Shown: one piece after another, positions 1 through 8,601 of the stretch
Layout: every line of letters begins with the position of its first letter
Position numbering within the stretch: position 1 is the first letter of the stretch
The notes under the pieces: model-generated
Told to the model about the DNA's origin: nothing
Databases searched by the model: none
The model's input: the letters and a program-made list of their open reading frames with translations, nothing else
Position numbers and translations under genes: made by a program
Source of the DNA: an uncultured Prevotella sp.
GTDB lineage: Bacteria > Bacteroidota > Bacteroidia > Bacteroidales > Bacteroidaceae
Assembly (NCBI GenBank): GCA_905234145.1
Contig: CAJOGK010000054.1
Location: 830 to 33,784, forward strand
Length of the DNA stretch: 32,955 bases
Direction of reading: 5' to 3'

Positions 1-392
1 AAGACAAGATGCCCGGATGAAGTTCCATGGATTTTCACGGAGGTACATCCTTCGATGTGATCACAGGCCTTCTGAAGGTTATAAAGGTGACGGGAAACGA
101 GAAACTGCAACCAAACAGTAGAATTTGCCGTTAACGAAACCTAAATATGTTAAAGTAAAAACGCCGTTTTCCGCTTGACACGCGGTTTTCAGACGTTGAA
201 TTTGATGTTAGATATTTTATTTGTCCCAAGGAAAGAAACGCCAAAATTAGGGTGTAACGTACTGAAAATCAGCGGTTTAAATATTTTTCTACACTATTTC
301 TACCCTTTTAGCGTAACTGATTGATAATCAAGCACTTACATTTCATGCGTGGCAAATAATAAAATTCAAAATAGTTATTGATTTATGCAAAC

Positions 393-632
393 TTATTTGT
401 ATCTTTGCAAAGAGAAAGACAGTGACAAATACCTATTACGTAAAAATTGTGGAAGCAAAACTCCTTGTTCCTTTGCCATTTCGTAAGCTACCTGCATTTC
501 ACTGTCATCCGTATCAACAAGCCATTTTTTCTTTTGACCGAAAAAAACAGTTGCAAGGATGCAGCTCTTTGAAATAAAAGTTGTCCCTTTGTAACTGACA
601 AAAACAATAGTATGAGACCAATAGGTATTGTC
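393..632 (-). pseudogene. Unidentified protein remnant (C-terminal part, no start)
   Basis: Reading the minus strand from 632 to a TAA at 393-395 gives 79 codons without a stop and with protein-like composition, including the stretches DNTYWSHTIVFVSYKGTTF and DTDDSEMQVAYEMAKEQGV. There is no start codon near the beginning, and an in-frame TGA lies immediately upstream (633-635). This fits the C-terminal remnant of a decayed gene. I do not recognise the family. The end carries a TATCTTTG promoter-like box on the opposite strand. Confidence 0.4.
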
Positions 633-718
633 TCAGAGAATGCGGACCAATACTGCGTTTATATCTTTGGAAACAAAACTAATAAAAGATGTAATAGCTA
701 TAAAAAATGTAAATAGAA

Positions 719-785
719 TACCTGCATTTGAAAAATAACATGTATCTTTGTCATCGATATATGCATATTTTCAATTTGCAGGTAT
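719..785. repeat. Inverted repeat flanking the peptidase promoter box
   Basis: TACCTGCATTTGAAAA (719-734) is nearly the reverse complement of TTTTCAATTTGCAGGTA (769-785), which ends at the start codon of the peptidase gene. The arms enclose a TATCTTTG -7 box (743-750). Such a structure could occlude the start region in the mRNA or act as a binding site, but only the sequence symmetry is seen. Confidence 0.5.
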
Positions 786-1907
786 ATGAGAACAAAAGGA
801 TTATTAACAGGAATGATGTTGCTGATGGCGGGGACGGTATCGGCACAGGAGAATTTGCAGAAAGAGGCGATTGCATCGCAAGCGGAAAAGACGTTTAAAA
901 CCATCAAACAGCTACCGATTACGAGCGTGAAGAACCAATGGAAAAGCGGCACTTGCTGGGATTACGCCACGCTGGGCTATTTTGAGAGCGAGATTCTGCG
1001 AAAAACAGGCAAGACATACAACCTCTGCGAGATGTTCGTAGTAAACAAAGACTATATGGACTGCGCCACGCACTATGTGCGCATGCACGGCTACAGCCAG
1101 ATATCGGAAGGCGGCTCGTGCGACGATGTGCTGGAGGTGATCCGCAACTATGGCATCTGCCCCGAGGAAGCCATGCCCGCCCCTGGTTCGCTTACGGGCG
1201 ACTCGCTGGCTAACTTCGATGTGTTCTTCCCCGAACTGGAGCGCAAGGTAAGCAGCATCGTAAGGAAAGATGCCAAAGAGCCCCTACCCCATTGGCAAGA
1301 CAGCGTGCAGGCCGTTATCGAGCGATACGTAGGCCGTTGCCCAGAATCGTTCGAATACGAGGGCAAGACGTACACACCAAAATCGTTTGCAGAGAGTTTG
1401 GGACTCAACCTCGACGAATACGTGAGTCTGACGAGCTATACCCACCATCCTTTTAACCAGTGGTTCGTGATAGAAGCGCCCTACAAATGGCGACTGAAAC
1501 CCAGCTACAACATTCCCATCGAGCAACTGATGGACGCGCTCGACAAGGCCATCGATGCTGGCTATACGGTAGCCTGGGGTGGCGACGTGACGGGAAATTT
1601 CACGCGTACAGGATTAGCCATGCTGCCCGACAGCATTCAGCCCACACAGCAAATGAGACAAGAGCAATGGGACGACTGGCGATTTACTTACGATCACGTG
1701 ATGCTTATCTACGGCAAGGCCATCGATGAAAAGGGCAAGCCTTACTACATGGTAAAGAATTCATGGGGCGAGCGGGGTATGTATAAGGGATTATGGTATA
1801 TGTCGCGCGACTTTATCGCACTGAATACCACATATATCTTCTTGAATTGTAACGCGCTATCGAAAGATTTGCAGAAAGCCACTGCTACTCCCTATATACC
1901 CAACTGA
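786..1907 (+). CDS. Secreted C1 family cysteine peptidase (PepC/bleomycin hydrolase-like)
   Basis: A papain-like cysteine peptidase of the C1B (aminopeptidase C/bleomycin hydrolase) type. Residues 1-20 form a signal peptide (basic start, hydrophobic core, ending TVSA before QEN), so the enzyme should act in the periplasm or outside the cell, unlike cytoplasmic PepC. The active site is complete: oxyanion Gln51 and nucleophile Cys57 in NQWKSGTCWDYAT, His304 in YDHVMLIYG, and Asn325 in VKNSWGERG. At 373 aa it is shorter than classical PepC (about 440-450 aa). The start is ATG 786, directly after the inverted repeat 719-785. The 3' end overlaps the convergent acyltransferase gene by 23 bases. It probably trims peptides for uptake; substrate specificity cannot be read from sequence. 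Confidence 0.88.
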   Translation: MRTKGLLTGMMLLMAGTVSAQENLQKEAIASQAEKTFKTIKQLPITSVKNQWKSGTCWDYATLGYFESEILRKTGKTYNLCEMFVVNKDYMDCATHYVRMHGYSQISEGGSCDDVLEVIRNYGICPEEAMPAPGSLTGDSLANFDVFFPELERKVSSIVRKDAKEPLPHWQDSVQAVIERYVGRCPESFEYEGKTYTPKSFAESLGLNLDEYVSLTSYTHHPFNQWFVIEAPYKWRLKPSYNIPIEQLMDALDKAIDAGYTVAWGGDVTGNFTRTGLAMLPDSIQPTQQMRQEQWDDWRFTYDHVMLIYGKAIDEKGKPYYMVKNSWGERGMYKGLWYMSRDFIALNTTYIFLNCNALSKDLQKATATPYIPN

Positions 1908-2862
1908 GCAGGGCGTTGATCCAGCGGATAGAGCAGCGGAACCAGCGATACGTGCTCTGCTCCTTGCCACCAAAGCTGAGGATGAAATCACGGAAGGAGT
2001 TGTGGCGGAACGGCAAACCTACATCCATAAAGCACATGTGACGGAAACCGCGATTGTAGGAATCTTTCATGATATCCCAAATCACTATGGTATCTGGATG
2101 GAGCAAATGATAGGTTTTACGGCGGAAGGCACAATACCACAAGTAGGCATTGCCCTGAGAATAAACCACTGCCGCACAACCAATGGCGCGCCCATGATAC
2201 TTGGTAATAAACAGGCGCCCATCGTCGCCCTCTAATATTTTCTTAAAAAAAGAATCGTCGGGGATATAGCGCTTGGGCTTTAAGATATGGTGAGAGCGCA
2301 ACAGCTTCGAGAAAGCCTTAAAATCGTCATCACCCGATACTTGTATCGTTTCAGCCCCTCGCGCATGGGCATCATCGATACGCTTCTGCATCTTCTCGGA
2401 GATACGTTCCTCGGGCGCATGACTATGCAAAGAATTGTGGATGCTCATCCAATTGACGGGGAAGAAGCCTTCGTGGCGCAACTGCTTATAGCCCAACATC
2501 TTCTGACCCAGATGACTCACCTCGATAAACAAAACGACATTACCCAAGGCATGCTTCAACTCACGGAGCATCAGCCCGAAGAGTTCTTCGCGCGGATAGC
2601 TGCTTTCGGCATACACACCCTCGCCCAACACGCGACAATGCATTAATAAGAAAGGTGGAATCAAGAAAGTACGCATGCGAACGATACCCAGCATGTGGCT
2701 CACTACCCTGCCCGCCTCGTCGGTAACCACCGCCATATAAGGCCTCTGCCTGGGTGACTGCTCGCAAATCTCGAACAAACGGCGACTATGGAAGAAATTG
2801 CTTTCATCCAAGGTTGGTAGTTGACCGCTTTTGCGGTAAATCGTCGTTTCGAGTCCTTTCAT
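1885..2862 (-). CDS. GNAT/FemAB-like acyltransferase, unassigned
   Basis: A 325-aa cytoplasmic protein whose C-terminal half resembles a GNAT or FemAB-like acyltransferase: a strand-rich core around RLFITKYHGRAIGCAAVVY, then YLWYCAFRRKTYHLLHPDTIVIWDIMK is interrupted here for length, and the end carries DVGLPFRHNSFRDFILSFGG. The N-terminal half (residues about 40-140) looks like a second, degenerate copy of the fold, as in FemAB proteins. The acceptor is unknown; candidates include lipid, peptidoglycan or amino-acid groups. It is convergent with the peptidase gene, overlapping it by 23 bases. A minus-strand TATTTTTG box (2867-2874) ends only about five bases before the ATG, so the transcript may be leaderless. 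Confidence 0.6.
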   Translation of the reverse strand: MKGLETTIYRKSGQLPTLDESNFFHSRRLFEICEQSPRQRPYMAVVTDEAGRVVSHMLGIVRMRTFLIPPFLLMHCRVLGEGVYAESSYPREELFGLMLRELKHALGNVVLFIEVSHLGQKMLGYKQLRHEGFFPVNWMSIHNSLHSHAPEERISEKMQKRIDDAHARGAETIQVSGDDDFKAFSKLLRSHHILKPKRYIPDDSFFKKILEGDDGRLFITKYHGRAIGCAAVVYSQGNAYLWYCAFRRKTYHLLHPDTIVIWDIMKDSYNRGFRHMCFMDVGLPFRHNSFRDFILSFGGKEQSTYRWFRCSIRWINALLSWVYRE

Positions 2863-2949
2863 ACTGCAAAAATACGAAATATTTCTTAATCACATCACGT
2901 TTTTAGCAGATTTTCACTATCTTTGCAAGCAAAAACAAGATTTAGCATT

Positions 2950-3477
2950 ATGACAACATTTAAAGAACTGGCGCAGATACGCCGTAGTCACAGAAAATTT
3001 ACACAAGAGGAAATCGATGCCGACGACCTGAAGTTGATTCTCCGAGCCGCCCTGATGTCGCCTACCTCAAAGAGTCAGCGCGCCTGGCATTTCGTAGTGG
3101 TTGACGATAAGATGAACCTTGAGAAACTGGCCGATGCCAAGAATATGGGTTCGAAATTCCTGAAAGATGCCCCTGTGGCCATCGTGGTACTGGGCGACCC
3201 TATGCAGAACGATTGCTGGGTAGAGGATGGCTCGATAGCAGCTATCTCGATGCAGTATCAGGCAGAAGAACTGGGACTGGGCACTTGCTGGATTCAGATG
3301 AGAGGCAGAGGACTGGAGGACGGTACGACGGCTGACGAGGTGATTCGTGGCGTGCTGGGCATACCTGATAACTATAACTGCCTGTGCATACTGGCTGTAG
3401 GCCACTGGACTGACGAGCGCAAGCCGCAGGCAGAAGATAAACTAAAGTGGGAAAACGTACATTTAAACGAATTCTGA
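2950..3477 (+). CDS. Nitroreductase family protein (FMN-dependent)
   Basis: A 175-aa member of the FMN-dependent NAD(P)H nitroreductase family. The N-terminal RRSHRKFTQEEI matches the phosphate-binding RxSxR segment, LMSPTSKSQRAWHFVVV contributes to flavin contacts, and GLGTCWIQMRGRG matches the conserved C-terminal segment. It probably reduces nitro, quinone or similar compounds; the true substrate is unknown. The frame stays open upstream to a TTG at 2923, but that codon lies inside the TATCTTTG promoter box (2918-2925), so ATG 2950 is the chosen start. Its TGA shares a base with the next start (TGATG), placing it first in an operon with kdsC and maf. Confidence 0.88.
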   Translation: MTTFKELAQIRRSHRKFTQEEIDADDLKLILRAALMSPTSKSQRAWHFVVVDDKMNLEKLADAKNMGSKFLKDAPVAIVVLGDPMQNDCWVEDGSIAAISMQYQAEELGLGTCWIQMRGRGLEDGTTADEVIRGVLGIPDNYNCLCILAVGHWTDERKPQAEDKLKWENVHLNEF

Positions 3478-3995
3478 TGATTAATTACGACTTGACAAAG
3501 ATAAAGGTCATCATCTTTGATATCGATGGCGTGCTGAGCAGCGAAACCATTACGTTGTCAGAAGATGGCGAGCCTCTGCGCACGGTGAACATCAAGGATG
3601 GCTATGCGATACAACTGGCGGTAAAGTTAGGACTGCACATTGTAATCATGACAGGCGCGCACAATGAGGCGATATTTAAGCGCTACGAAGCACTGGGCGT
3701 AGAAGATATATTAACTGCCTGCAGAGTAAAGGTTATCATTTATGACGCTTTGAAGAGGGATCGCGGCTGGAAAGACGAAGAGGTGATGTATATGGGCGAC
3801 GATATCCCCGATTTGGAGGTGATGCAACGTGTGGGCTGCCCTGTATGTCCGAAGGATGCCTGTCCTGAAATCAAAGAGGCATCGATCTACGTGAGCGATC
3901 GCATAGGCGGTCATGGCTGTGCGCGCGATGTGATTGAACAAACCCTACGTGCGCAGGGCAAATGGGTGATGGACAGAACAGCTTTCGGATGGTAA
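3477..3995 (+). CDS. kdsC: 3-deoxy-D-manno-octulosonate 8-phosphate phosphatase
   Basis: HAD-superfamily phosphatase of the KdsC type, which removes phosphate from KDO-8-P in lipopolysaccharide core synthesis. HAD motif I is IIFDIDGVLS (nucleophile Asp15, acid/base Asp17). Motif II is VIMTGAHNE, the Lys of motif III is probably in CRVKVIIYDAL, and motif IV is YMGDDIPDLEVM. The C-terminal GGHGCARDVIE is typical of KdsC. The 172-aa length without a cap domain fits this tetrameric family. ATG 3477 overlaps the nitroreductase stop; an in-frame upstream ATG (3447) would lie within that gene and is less likely. The 3' end overlaps maf by seven bases. Confidence 0.88.
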   Translation: MINYDLTKIKVIIFDIDGVLSSETITLSEDGEPLRTVNIKDGYAIQLAVKLGLHIVIMTGAHNEAIFKRYEALGVEDILTACRVKVIIYDALKRDRGWKDEEVMYMGDDIPDLEVMQRVGCPVCPKDACPEIKEASIYVSDRIGGHGCARDVIEQTLRAQGKWVMDRTAFGW

Positions 3996-4546
3996 TCTTA
4001 GCTAGTAATTCGCCAAGGCGGAAAGAGCTTCTGGCAGGACTGGGCATGCCTTTCGAGGTGCGCGTGATGGAGGGTATCGATGAGAGCTATCCAGAAGATT
4101 TGCCCGTATCGGAAGTAGCCCTCTATATCGCAGGCAAGAAGGCTGATGCTTATCGTGAGAAGATGGGTGATAACGAGTTGATTATCACCGCAGATACCGT
4201 TGTGATTGTAGACGATGAAATACTAGGAAAACCTCATGATAAGGCAGACGCGATACGTATGCTGCGACTGATTAGCGGGCGTACGCATCAGATAACCACA
4301 GGCGTTTGTCTGATTGCAAAGCATCAGGAAAGCAGATTCTCGGTAACCACCGATGTAACCTTTAAAGCCCTGAGCGACGAGGAGATAAATTACTACATCG
4401 ATACCTACCAGCCCTTTGACAAGGCTGGTGCCTATGGCATTCAGGAGTGGATAGGTTACATTGGCGTAACTGGCCTTAACGGCAGCTACTACAATGTGAT
4501 GGGCCTACCCGTACAGCGTATCTACACTGAATTGAAGAAGTTTTGA
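3989..4546 (+). CDS. maf: Maf family nucleoside triphosphate pyrophosphatase
   Basis: A 185-aa Maf/YhdE protein, a house-cleaning pyrophosphatase that hydrolyses dTTP, UTP or modified nucleotides to monophosphates. The signature LASNSPRRKELL begins at residue 4. The metal-binding ITADTVVIVDDEILGKP and the C-terminal FDKAGAYGIQ are present. ATG 3989 puts the first motif at the usual position; the in-frame ATG at 3962 would add nine residues not typical of the family. It overlaps the end of kdsC, indicating translational coupling. Its stop is directly next to the stop of the convergent lipoprotein gene, with no bases between. Confidence 0.9.
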   Translation: MVILASNSPRRKELLAGLGMPFEVRVMEGIDESYPEDLPVSEVALYIAGKKADAYREKMGDNELIITADTVVIVDDEILGKPHDKADAIRMLRLISGRTHQITTGVCLIAKHQESRFSVTTDVTFKALSDEEINYYIDTYQPFDKAGAYGIQEWIGYIGVTGLNGSYYNVMGLPVQRIYTELKKF

Positions 4547-4867
4547 TTAATCGTCGTCCTGCCCGCTCAGCATTTTCAAGGCGTCGTAATCGGTAGCACT
4601 CTTGTTGTAATCATCATCAGGAACATCGGGTATATCCATATAGCTTTCGTCATCGTCGCCAATTGGAGTCGTTTCGAAGGCTGACGATTCGATGGCGATC
4701 GTATCGGCTTTTATCTGCACTTTTTCTTTCTGGGGCTCGATATACTCGAATGCAGAGTCGGTTAAGTTTTCCATGTTTTGATGAAAGCGCTCTGACTCAC
4801 TGCGACGACAACTGCCTAGAATCATCAGCAGCAGCAAGCCAAGCATAAGGACATTTAGTTTCTTCAT
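4547..4867 (-). CDS. Small acidic lipoprotein, unknown function
   Basis: A 106-aa predicted lipoprotein. The N-terminus has Lys-Lys, a leucine-rich core and the lipobox LGSC with Cys20 as lipidation site. The mature part is strongly acidic, with DDDESYMDIPDVPDDD and an Asp-rich end. No domain is recognised. It starts 15 bases after the relA-like gene stops on the same strand, so the two are probably co-transcribed. Acidic residues after the lipidated Cys (positions 2-5 are RRSE) do not give a clear surface-export signal. Confidence 0.65.
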   Translation of the reverse strand: MKKLNVLMLGLLLLMILGSCRRSESERFHQNMENLTDSAFEYIEPQKEKVQIKADTIAIESSAFETTPIGDDDESYMDIPDVPDDDYNKSATDYDALKMLSGQDDD

Positions 4868-4882
4868 AACTTATGGAATTTT

Positions 4883-6955
4883 TTAAATACGTTCTACTTG
4901 TTTTACGCCCTTTACAGTGCGCAGTTTACGGATTAATGTCTCCAGTCGGGAGGTATCTTCGAGCATCACCACGAGATTGCCGCTAAACAAGCCATCGTGG
5001 GAATCGATATTGATAGAGCGAAGAATCAGCTTTTCATCCTTCGAGATGATACTGGTAAGATTGTTCACGATACCGATATCATCATTACCAATCACGCGCA
5101 GGGTAATGCTATATTGCGATGAGCCCTTGCCGCTCCACTTGGCCTTTACCACGCGATAGCCATAACGGCGACGCAATTCAGGCGCATTCGGACAATCCTG
5201 ACGATGAATCTTAATACCGCCACTGATCGTTACAAAGCCAAAGATCGGGTCGCCATAAATGGGATGGCAACAACGAGCCAACTGATAATCGAGCCCCTTC
5301 AAATCGCGATCGATCACCAAGGTATCGTCAGCGAGGTGCGCATTAAGATTTGAGAGTTTAGATTCGTCGAGCTCGAACTCTGCAGCAGAGCGCGCCACAT
5401 TATCGCCCGTGATGGTCTTCTCACCCTCGCGTACCTCTATAAATTTATCGACTACCGTGTTTACGTCGAGCTGACCATCGGCAATGCTCTTATAAAAATC
5501 GCTCACCTCTTTATAACCCAACTTGCGGATGACATGGAACATGGTACTCTCATCGGGCTCTATCTTGCGATTCTTGAACTTGCGCTCCAGCATCTCCTTG
5601 GCAAAAAGACCTTCCTTCTGCTGGGTTTCCTTCAAAGCCAAACGAATCTTTGAACGGGCACGCGAGGTTTTCACTACATTGAGCCATTCCTGACGGGGCT
5701 TTTGCTGGGTAGAGGTAAGTATCTCTACCTGATCGCCACTCTTTAGTTGCTGACGGATGCTCACCACCTTGCCATTGATGCGGCCTCCGGTACACTGATT
5801 ACCCAACTTGGAGTGGATATGATAGGCAAAATCGAGCACGGTAGCACCCACAGGGAATTTATGCAGATCGCCATGAGGGGTAAACACAAACACCTCGTCT
5901 TCGTAGAGATCCATCTTAAACTGATCCATCGCCTCCAAGCCCTCAGAATGCTCCAGCATCGAACGGATATTGGTAAGCCATTCGTCAAGACCCGTCTCGC
6001 CCTTCACGCCCTTATAGCGCCAGTGGGCTGCCACGCCCCGCTCGGCAATCTCATCCATACGCTCGGTACGGATCTGCACCTCTACCCACTTCTGTTCTGG
6101 GCCCAGCACCGTAATGTGCAGACTCTCGTAACCATTCGATTTAGGTACTGAGAGCCAATCGCGCAAACGCTTGGGGTTGGGCTGATACATATCGGTAACG
6201 ATCGAGTAAGCCTGCCAGCACTGCATTTTCTCTTTATCCTCAGGACAATCGATGATGATACGGATGGCAAAGAGATCGTAGATACCCTCGAAGCCACACT
6301 TCTGCTTTTTCATCTTCTGCCAGATGGAATGAATCGACTTGGTGCGACCCTTGATATGACACTTGATGCCAGCAGCCTGTACCTTGGCCTCAACAGGTTT
6401 GATAAAGGCATCGATATAGGCATCGCGCGAAGCCTTTGTCTCGCTCAGTTTCTCACGAATCATATAGTAGGCATCGTGCTCCATATACTTCAATGAGAGG
6501 TCTTCGAGCTCGCTCTTCAATTTATAGAGACCCAGCTTGTGCGCCAAGGGAGCATACAGATAAGCAGCCTCTTGCGATACTTCCATCTTGGCCTCCAGAT
6601 TCTTGGTATCGCGAATCTGGCGCATCAGGTTTACGCGATCGGCAATCATAATCAGAATCACACGCATATCCTCAGCAAACGAGAGCAAGAGATTACGGAA
6701 GTTCTCACTCTCAATGACGGGGTTCTTCTGATAGAGCTGCTGAATGCGATTCAGACCATGCAAAATGCGAAAGACTTGTGGGCCATACTCTGCTTCGACA
6801 TCTTCGAGCGAAAGATGACCTTCTTCTATTTCGGGGATGAGGTGAACAGCCTGGATAGCATCGCCTTTTAAGCCGATTTCTTCTTCAAGAATCTCGGCTG
6901 TCTGAGCGGCCATCTGCTTCTTTTCCTCGTATGTAAACGCGAACAATTCTGCCAT
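4883..6955 (-). CDS. RelA/SpoT family (p)ppGpp synthetase, hydrolase-dead
   Basis: A 690-aa long RSH protein. The HD hydrolase domain (residues about 1-150) has lost its signature: where bifunctional Rel has an HDxxED motif this protein has VHLIPEIEEGH, so ppGpp hydrolysis is unlikely. The synthetase domain (about 180-320) keeps KGRTKSIHSIWQKM, YDLFAIRIII, VPKSNGYESLHI, WVEVQIRTERMDEIAE and GVAAHWRYKG. A TGS domain follows (about 355-415, VFVFTPHGDLHKFPVGATV), then a Cys-containing segment (LARCCHPIYGDP ... HRQDC) and a C-terminal ACT domain (about 615-690). It should make the stringent-response alarmone on the ribosome. A TATCTTTG promoter box on the minus strand lies at 6974-6981. The small lipoprotein gene follows in the same direction. 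Confidence 0.88.
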   Translation of the reverse strand: MAELFAFTYEEKKQMAAQTAEILEEEIGLKGDAIQAVHLIPEIEEGHLSLEDVEAEYGPQVFRILHGLNRIQQLYQKNPVIESENFRNLLLSFAEDMRVILIMIADRVNLMRQIRDTKNLEAKMEVSQEAAYLYAPLAHKLGLYKLKSELEDLSLKYMEHDAYYMIREKLSETKASRDAYIDAFIKPVEAKVQAAGIKCHIKGRTKSIHSIWQKMKKQKCGFEGIYDLFAIRIIIDCPEDKEKMQCWQAYSIVTDMYQPNPKRLRDWLSVPKSNGYESLHITVLGPEQKWVEVQIRTERMDEIAERGVAAHWRYKGVKGETGLDEWLTNIRSMLEHSEGLEAMDQFKMDLYEDEVFVFTPHGDLHKFPVGATVLDFAYHIHSKLGNQCTGGRINGKVVSIRQQLKSGDQVEILTSTQQKPRQEWLNVVKTSRARSKIRLALKETQQKEGLFAKEMLERKFKNRKIEPDESTMFHVIRKLGYKEVSDFYKSIADGQLDVNTVVDKFIEVREGEKTITGDNVARSAAEFELDESKLSNLNAHLADDTLVIDRDLKGLDYQLARCCHPIYGDPIFGFVTISGGIKIHRQDCPNAPELRRRYGYRVVKAKWSGKGSSQYSITLRVIGNDDIGIVNNLTSIISKDEKLILRSINIDSHDGLFSGNLVVMLEDTSRLETLIRKLRTVKGVKQVERI

Positions 6956-7060
6956 AATTTAATTTTTTCATTGCAAAGATACAATTTTCTTGGAATTTAT
7001 GCGCATTTTTAAAGAAAAGTTTGTATTTTTGCCACACAAATCAACTAAATTCGTATTATT

Positions 7061-8560
7061 ATGTTATCACAACAAGATCTAAAACAGATTGCTCAGAAGG
7101 GTATCACCCAGGAGCAGATTGAGAATCAACTGAATGAGTTTAAGACTGGTTTCCCATTTTTGAAGCTGGAGGCAGCCGCTGGAATCGGTAATGGAATCAT
7201 TGCCCCTGATGCTGATGAGCGCAAGGCTCTGGAGGCAGCTTGGAATGCATACAAGGCAGAGGGCAAGCGCGTGGTTAAGTTCGTGCCAGCCTCTGGTGCT
7301 GCCAGCCGCATGTTTAAGAACATGTTTGCCTTCGTGGATGCTGACTACGATGTGCCCACAACCGACTTTGAGAAGAAATACTTCGACCAGATTGAGAACT
7401 TTGCTTTCTTCGATGCACTCGATGCAGCTTGCCAGAAGAATGAGGGCAAGGGTATCAAGGCGCTGATAGCAGAGGGCAACTACAAGGCTGTAGCCGCTAA
7501 TATGCTAAAAGCAGAGGGACTGAACTACGGTCAGCTGCCAAAGGGCCTGCTGCTCTTCCATAAGTATCCCGAGGGTCCACGCACACCAATGGAGGAACAT
7601 CTGGTAGAGGGTGCACTCTATGCTGCATCGAATGGCGAAGCACATGTTCACTTCACTGTATCTCACGAACACATGGAGCTTTTCAAGGCAAAGGTAGCTG
7701 AAAAGGCTAACTCGTTCGCTGAGAAGTATGGCATCAAGTATGATATCACCTTCTCTGAGCAGAAGCCATCTACTGATACCGTAGCTGCCAACCCCGACAA
7801 TACACCATTCCGTAATGACGATGGTAGTCTGTTGTTCCGTCCAGGCGGTCATGGTGCACTGATCGAGAACCTCAACGAAATCGATGCTGACGTTATCTTC
7901 ATCAAGAACATCGATAACGTAGTACCCGATCGCCTGAAGCCAGAGACCGTAGAGTGGAAGCAGGTAATTGCCGGTGTTTTGGTAACACTGCAGAAGCAGG
8001 CATTCGAGTATCTGCGCTTGCTGGATGCTGGTGCTACTGATGCTCAGCTTGAGGAGATTGCCAAGTTTGTAAGTGAGAAGCTTTGCACAGATGCCAAGGG
8101 CAAGAAGGCCGATGCTGCTTATCTGCGTGAAAAGCTGAATCGTCCTATGCGTGTATGCGGTGTTGTAAAGAATGTGGGCGAGCCTGGTGGTGGTCCATTC
8201 CTTACATATAATCAGGATGGCACGGTATCATTGCAGATTCTTGAGAGCAGTCAGATTGACACCAACAATGAGGCTTATATGAAGATGTTTACCCAGGGTA
8301 CACACTTCAACCCAGTAGATTTGGTTTGTGCCGTGAAGGATTATCAGGGCAAGCCATTCAATCTGCCTGAGTTCGTAGACAAGACCACTGGTTTCATCTC
8401 TTCTAAATCAAAGGCTGGTAAGGAGTTGAAGGCACTGGAGTTGCCAGGTCTCTGGAATGGTGCGATGAGCAATTGGAGTACCGTCTTCGTAGAGGTTCCT
8501 CTGGGCACCTTCAATCCCGTGAAGACCGTTAACGATCTGCTGCGCGAGCAACATCAGTAA
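7061..8560 (+). CDS. DUF4301 family protein
   Basis: A 499-aa cytoplasmic protein that matches my recollection of the Bacteroidetes DUF4301 family. Two segments suggest a nucleotidyltransferase-like fold: KFVPASGAASRMFK (about residues 80-95) resembles the nucleotide-binding loop of sugar pyrophosphorylases, and LLFRPGGHGALIENLNEID followed by FIKNIDNV resembles the PGGHG-type segment of UDP-sugar pyrophosphorylases. The reaction is not known. A plus-strand TATTTTTG box (7024-7031) lies 30 bases before the ATG and diverges from the relA-like gene. The maeB gene follows 41 bases downstream with no terminator seen, so they may be co-transcribed. Confidence 0.75.
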   Translation: MLSQQDLKQIAQKGITQEQIENQLNEFKTGFPFLKLEAAAGIGNGIIAPDADERKALEAAWNAYKAEGKRVVKFVPASGAASRMFKNMFAFVDADYDVPTTDFEKKYFDQIENFAFFDALDAACQKNEGKGIKALIAEGNYKAVAANMLKAEGLNYGQLPKGLLLFHKYPEGPRTPMEEHLVEGALYAASNGEAHVHFTVSHEHMELFKAKVAEKANSFAEKYGIKYDITFSEQKPSTDTVAANPDNTPFRNDDGSLLFRPGGHGALIENLNEIDADVIFIKNIDNVVPDRLKPETVEWKQVIAGVLVTLQKQAFEYLRLLDAGATDAQLEEIAKFVSEKLCTDAKGKKADAAYLREKLNRPMRVCGVVKNVGEPGGGPFLTYNQDGTVSLQILESSQIDTNNEAYMKMFTQGTHFNPVDLVCAVKDYQGKPFNLPEFVDKTTGFISSKSKAGKELKALELPGLWNGAMSNWSTVFVEVPLGTFNPVKTVNDLLREQHQ

Positions 8561-8601
8561 AAACAAAAATCCCAGCCAAAAAGTAGACAGTTAGTAATAA
8601 T

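Larger units (their letters stand above)
1..785. other. Gene-poor decayed stretch
   Basis: No intact gene is visible in these 785 bases. A 35-codon plus-strand ORF (27-134, beginning MDFHGGTSFDV) has plausible composition but cannot be assigned. A longer minus-strand coding remnant is listed separately. Several TAnnTTTG boxes occur: TATCTTTG at 400-407 with an ATTG about 19 bases upstream, one near 663-670, and TATCTTTG at 743-750. The last probably serves the peptidase gene that follows. The overall impression is of degraded coding DNA. Confidence 0.5.

Noticed and set aside
2923..2949. Nine-codon N-terminal extension of the nitroreductase from a TTG
   Set aside because: The TTG lies inside the TATCTTTG promoter box; the family start motif fits ATG 2950.
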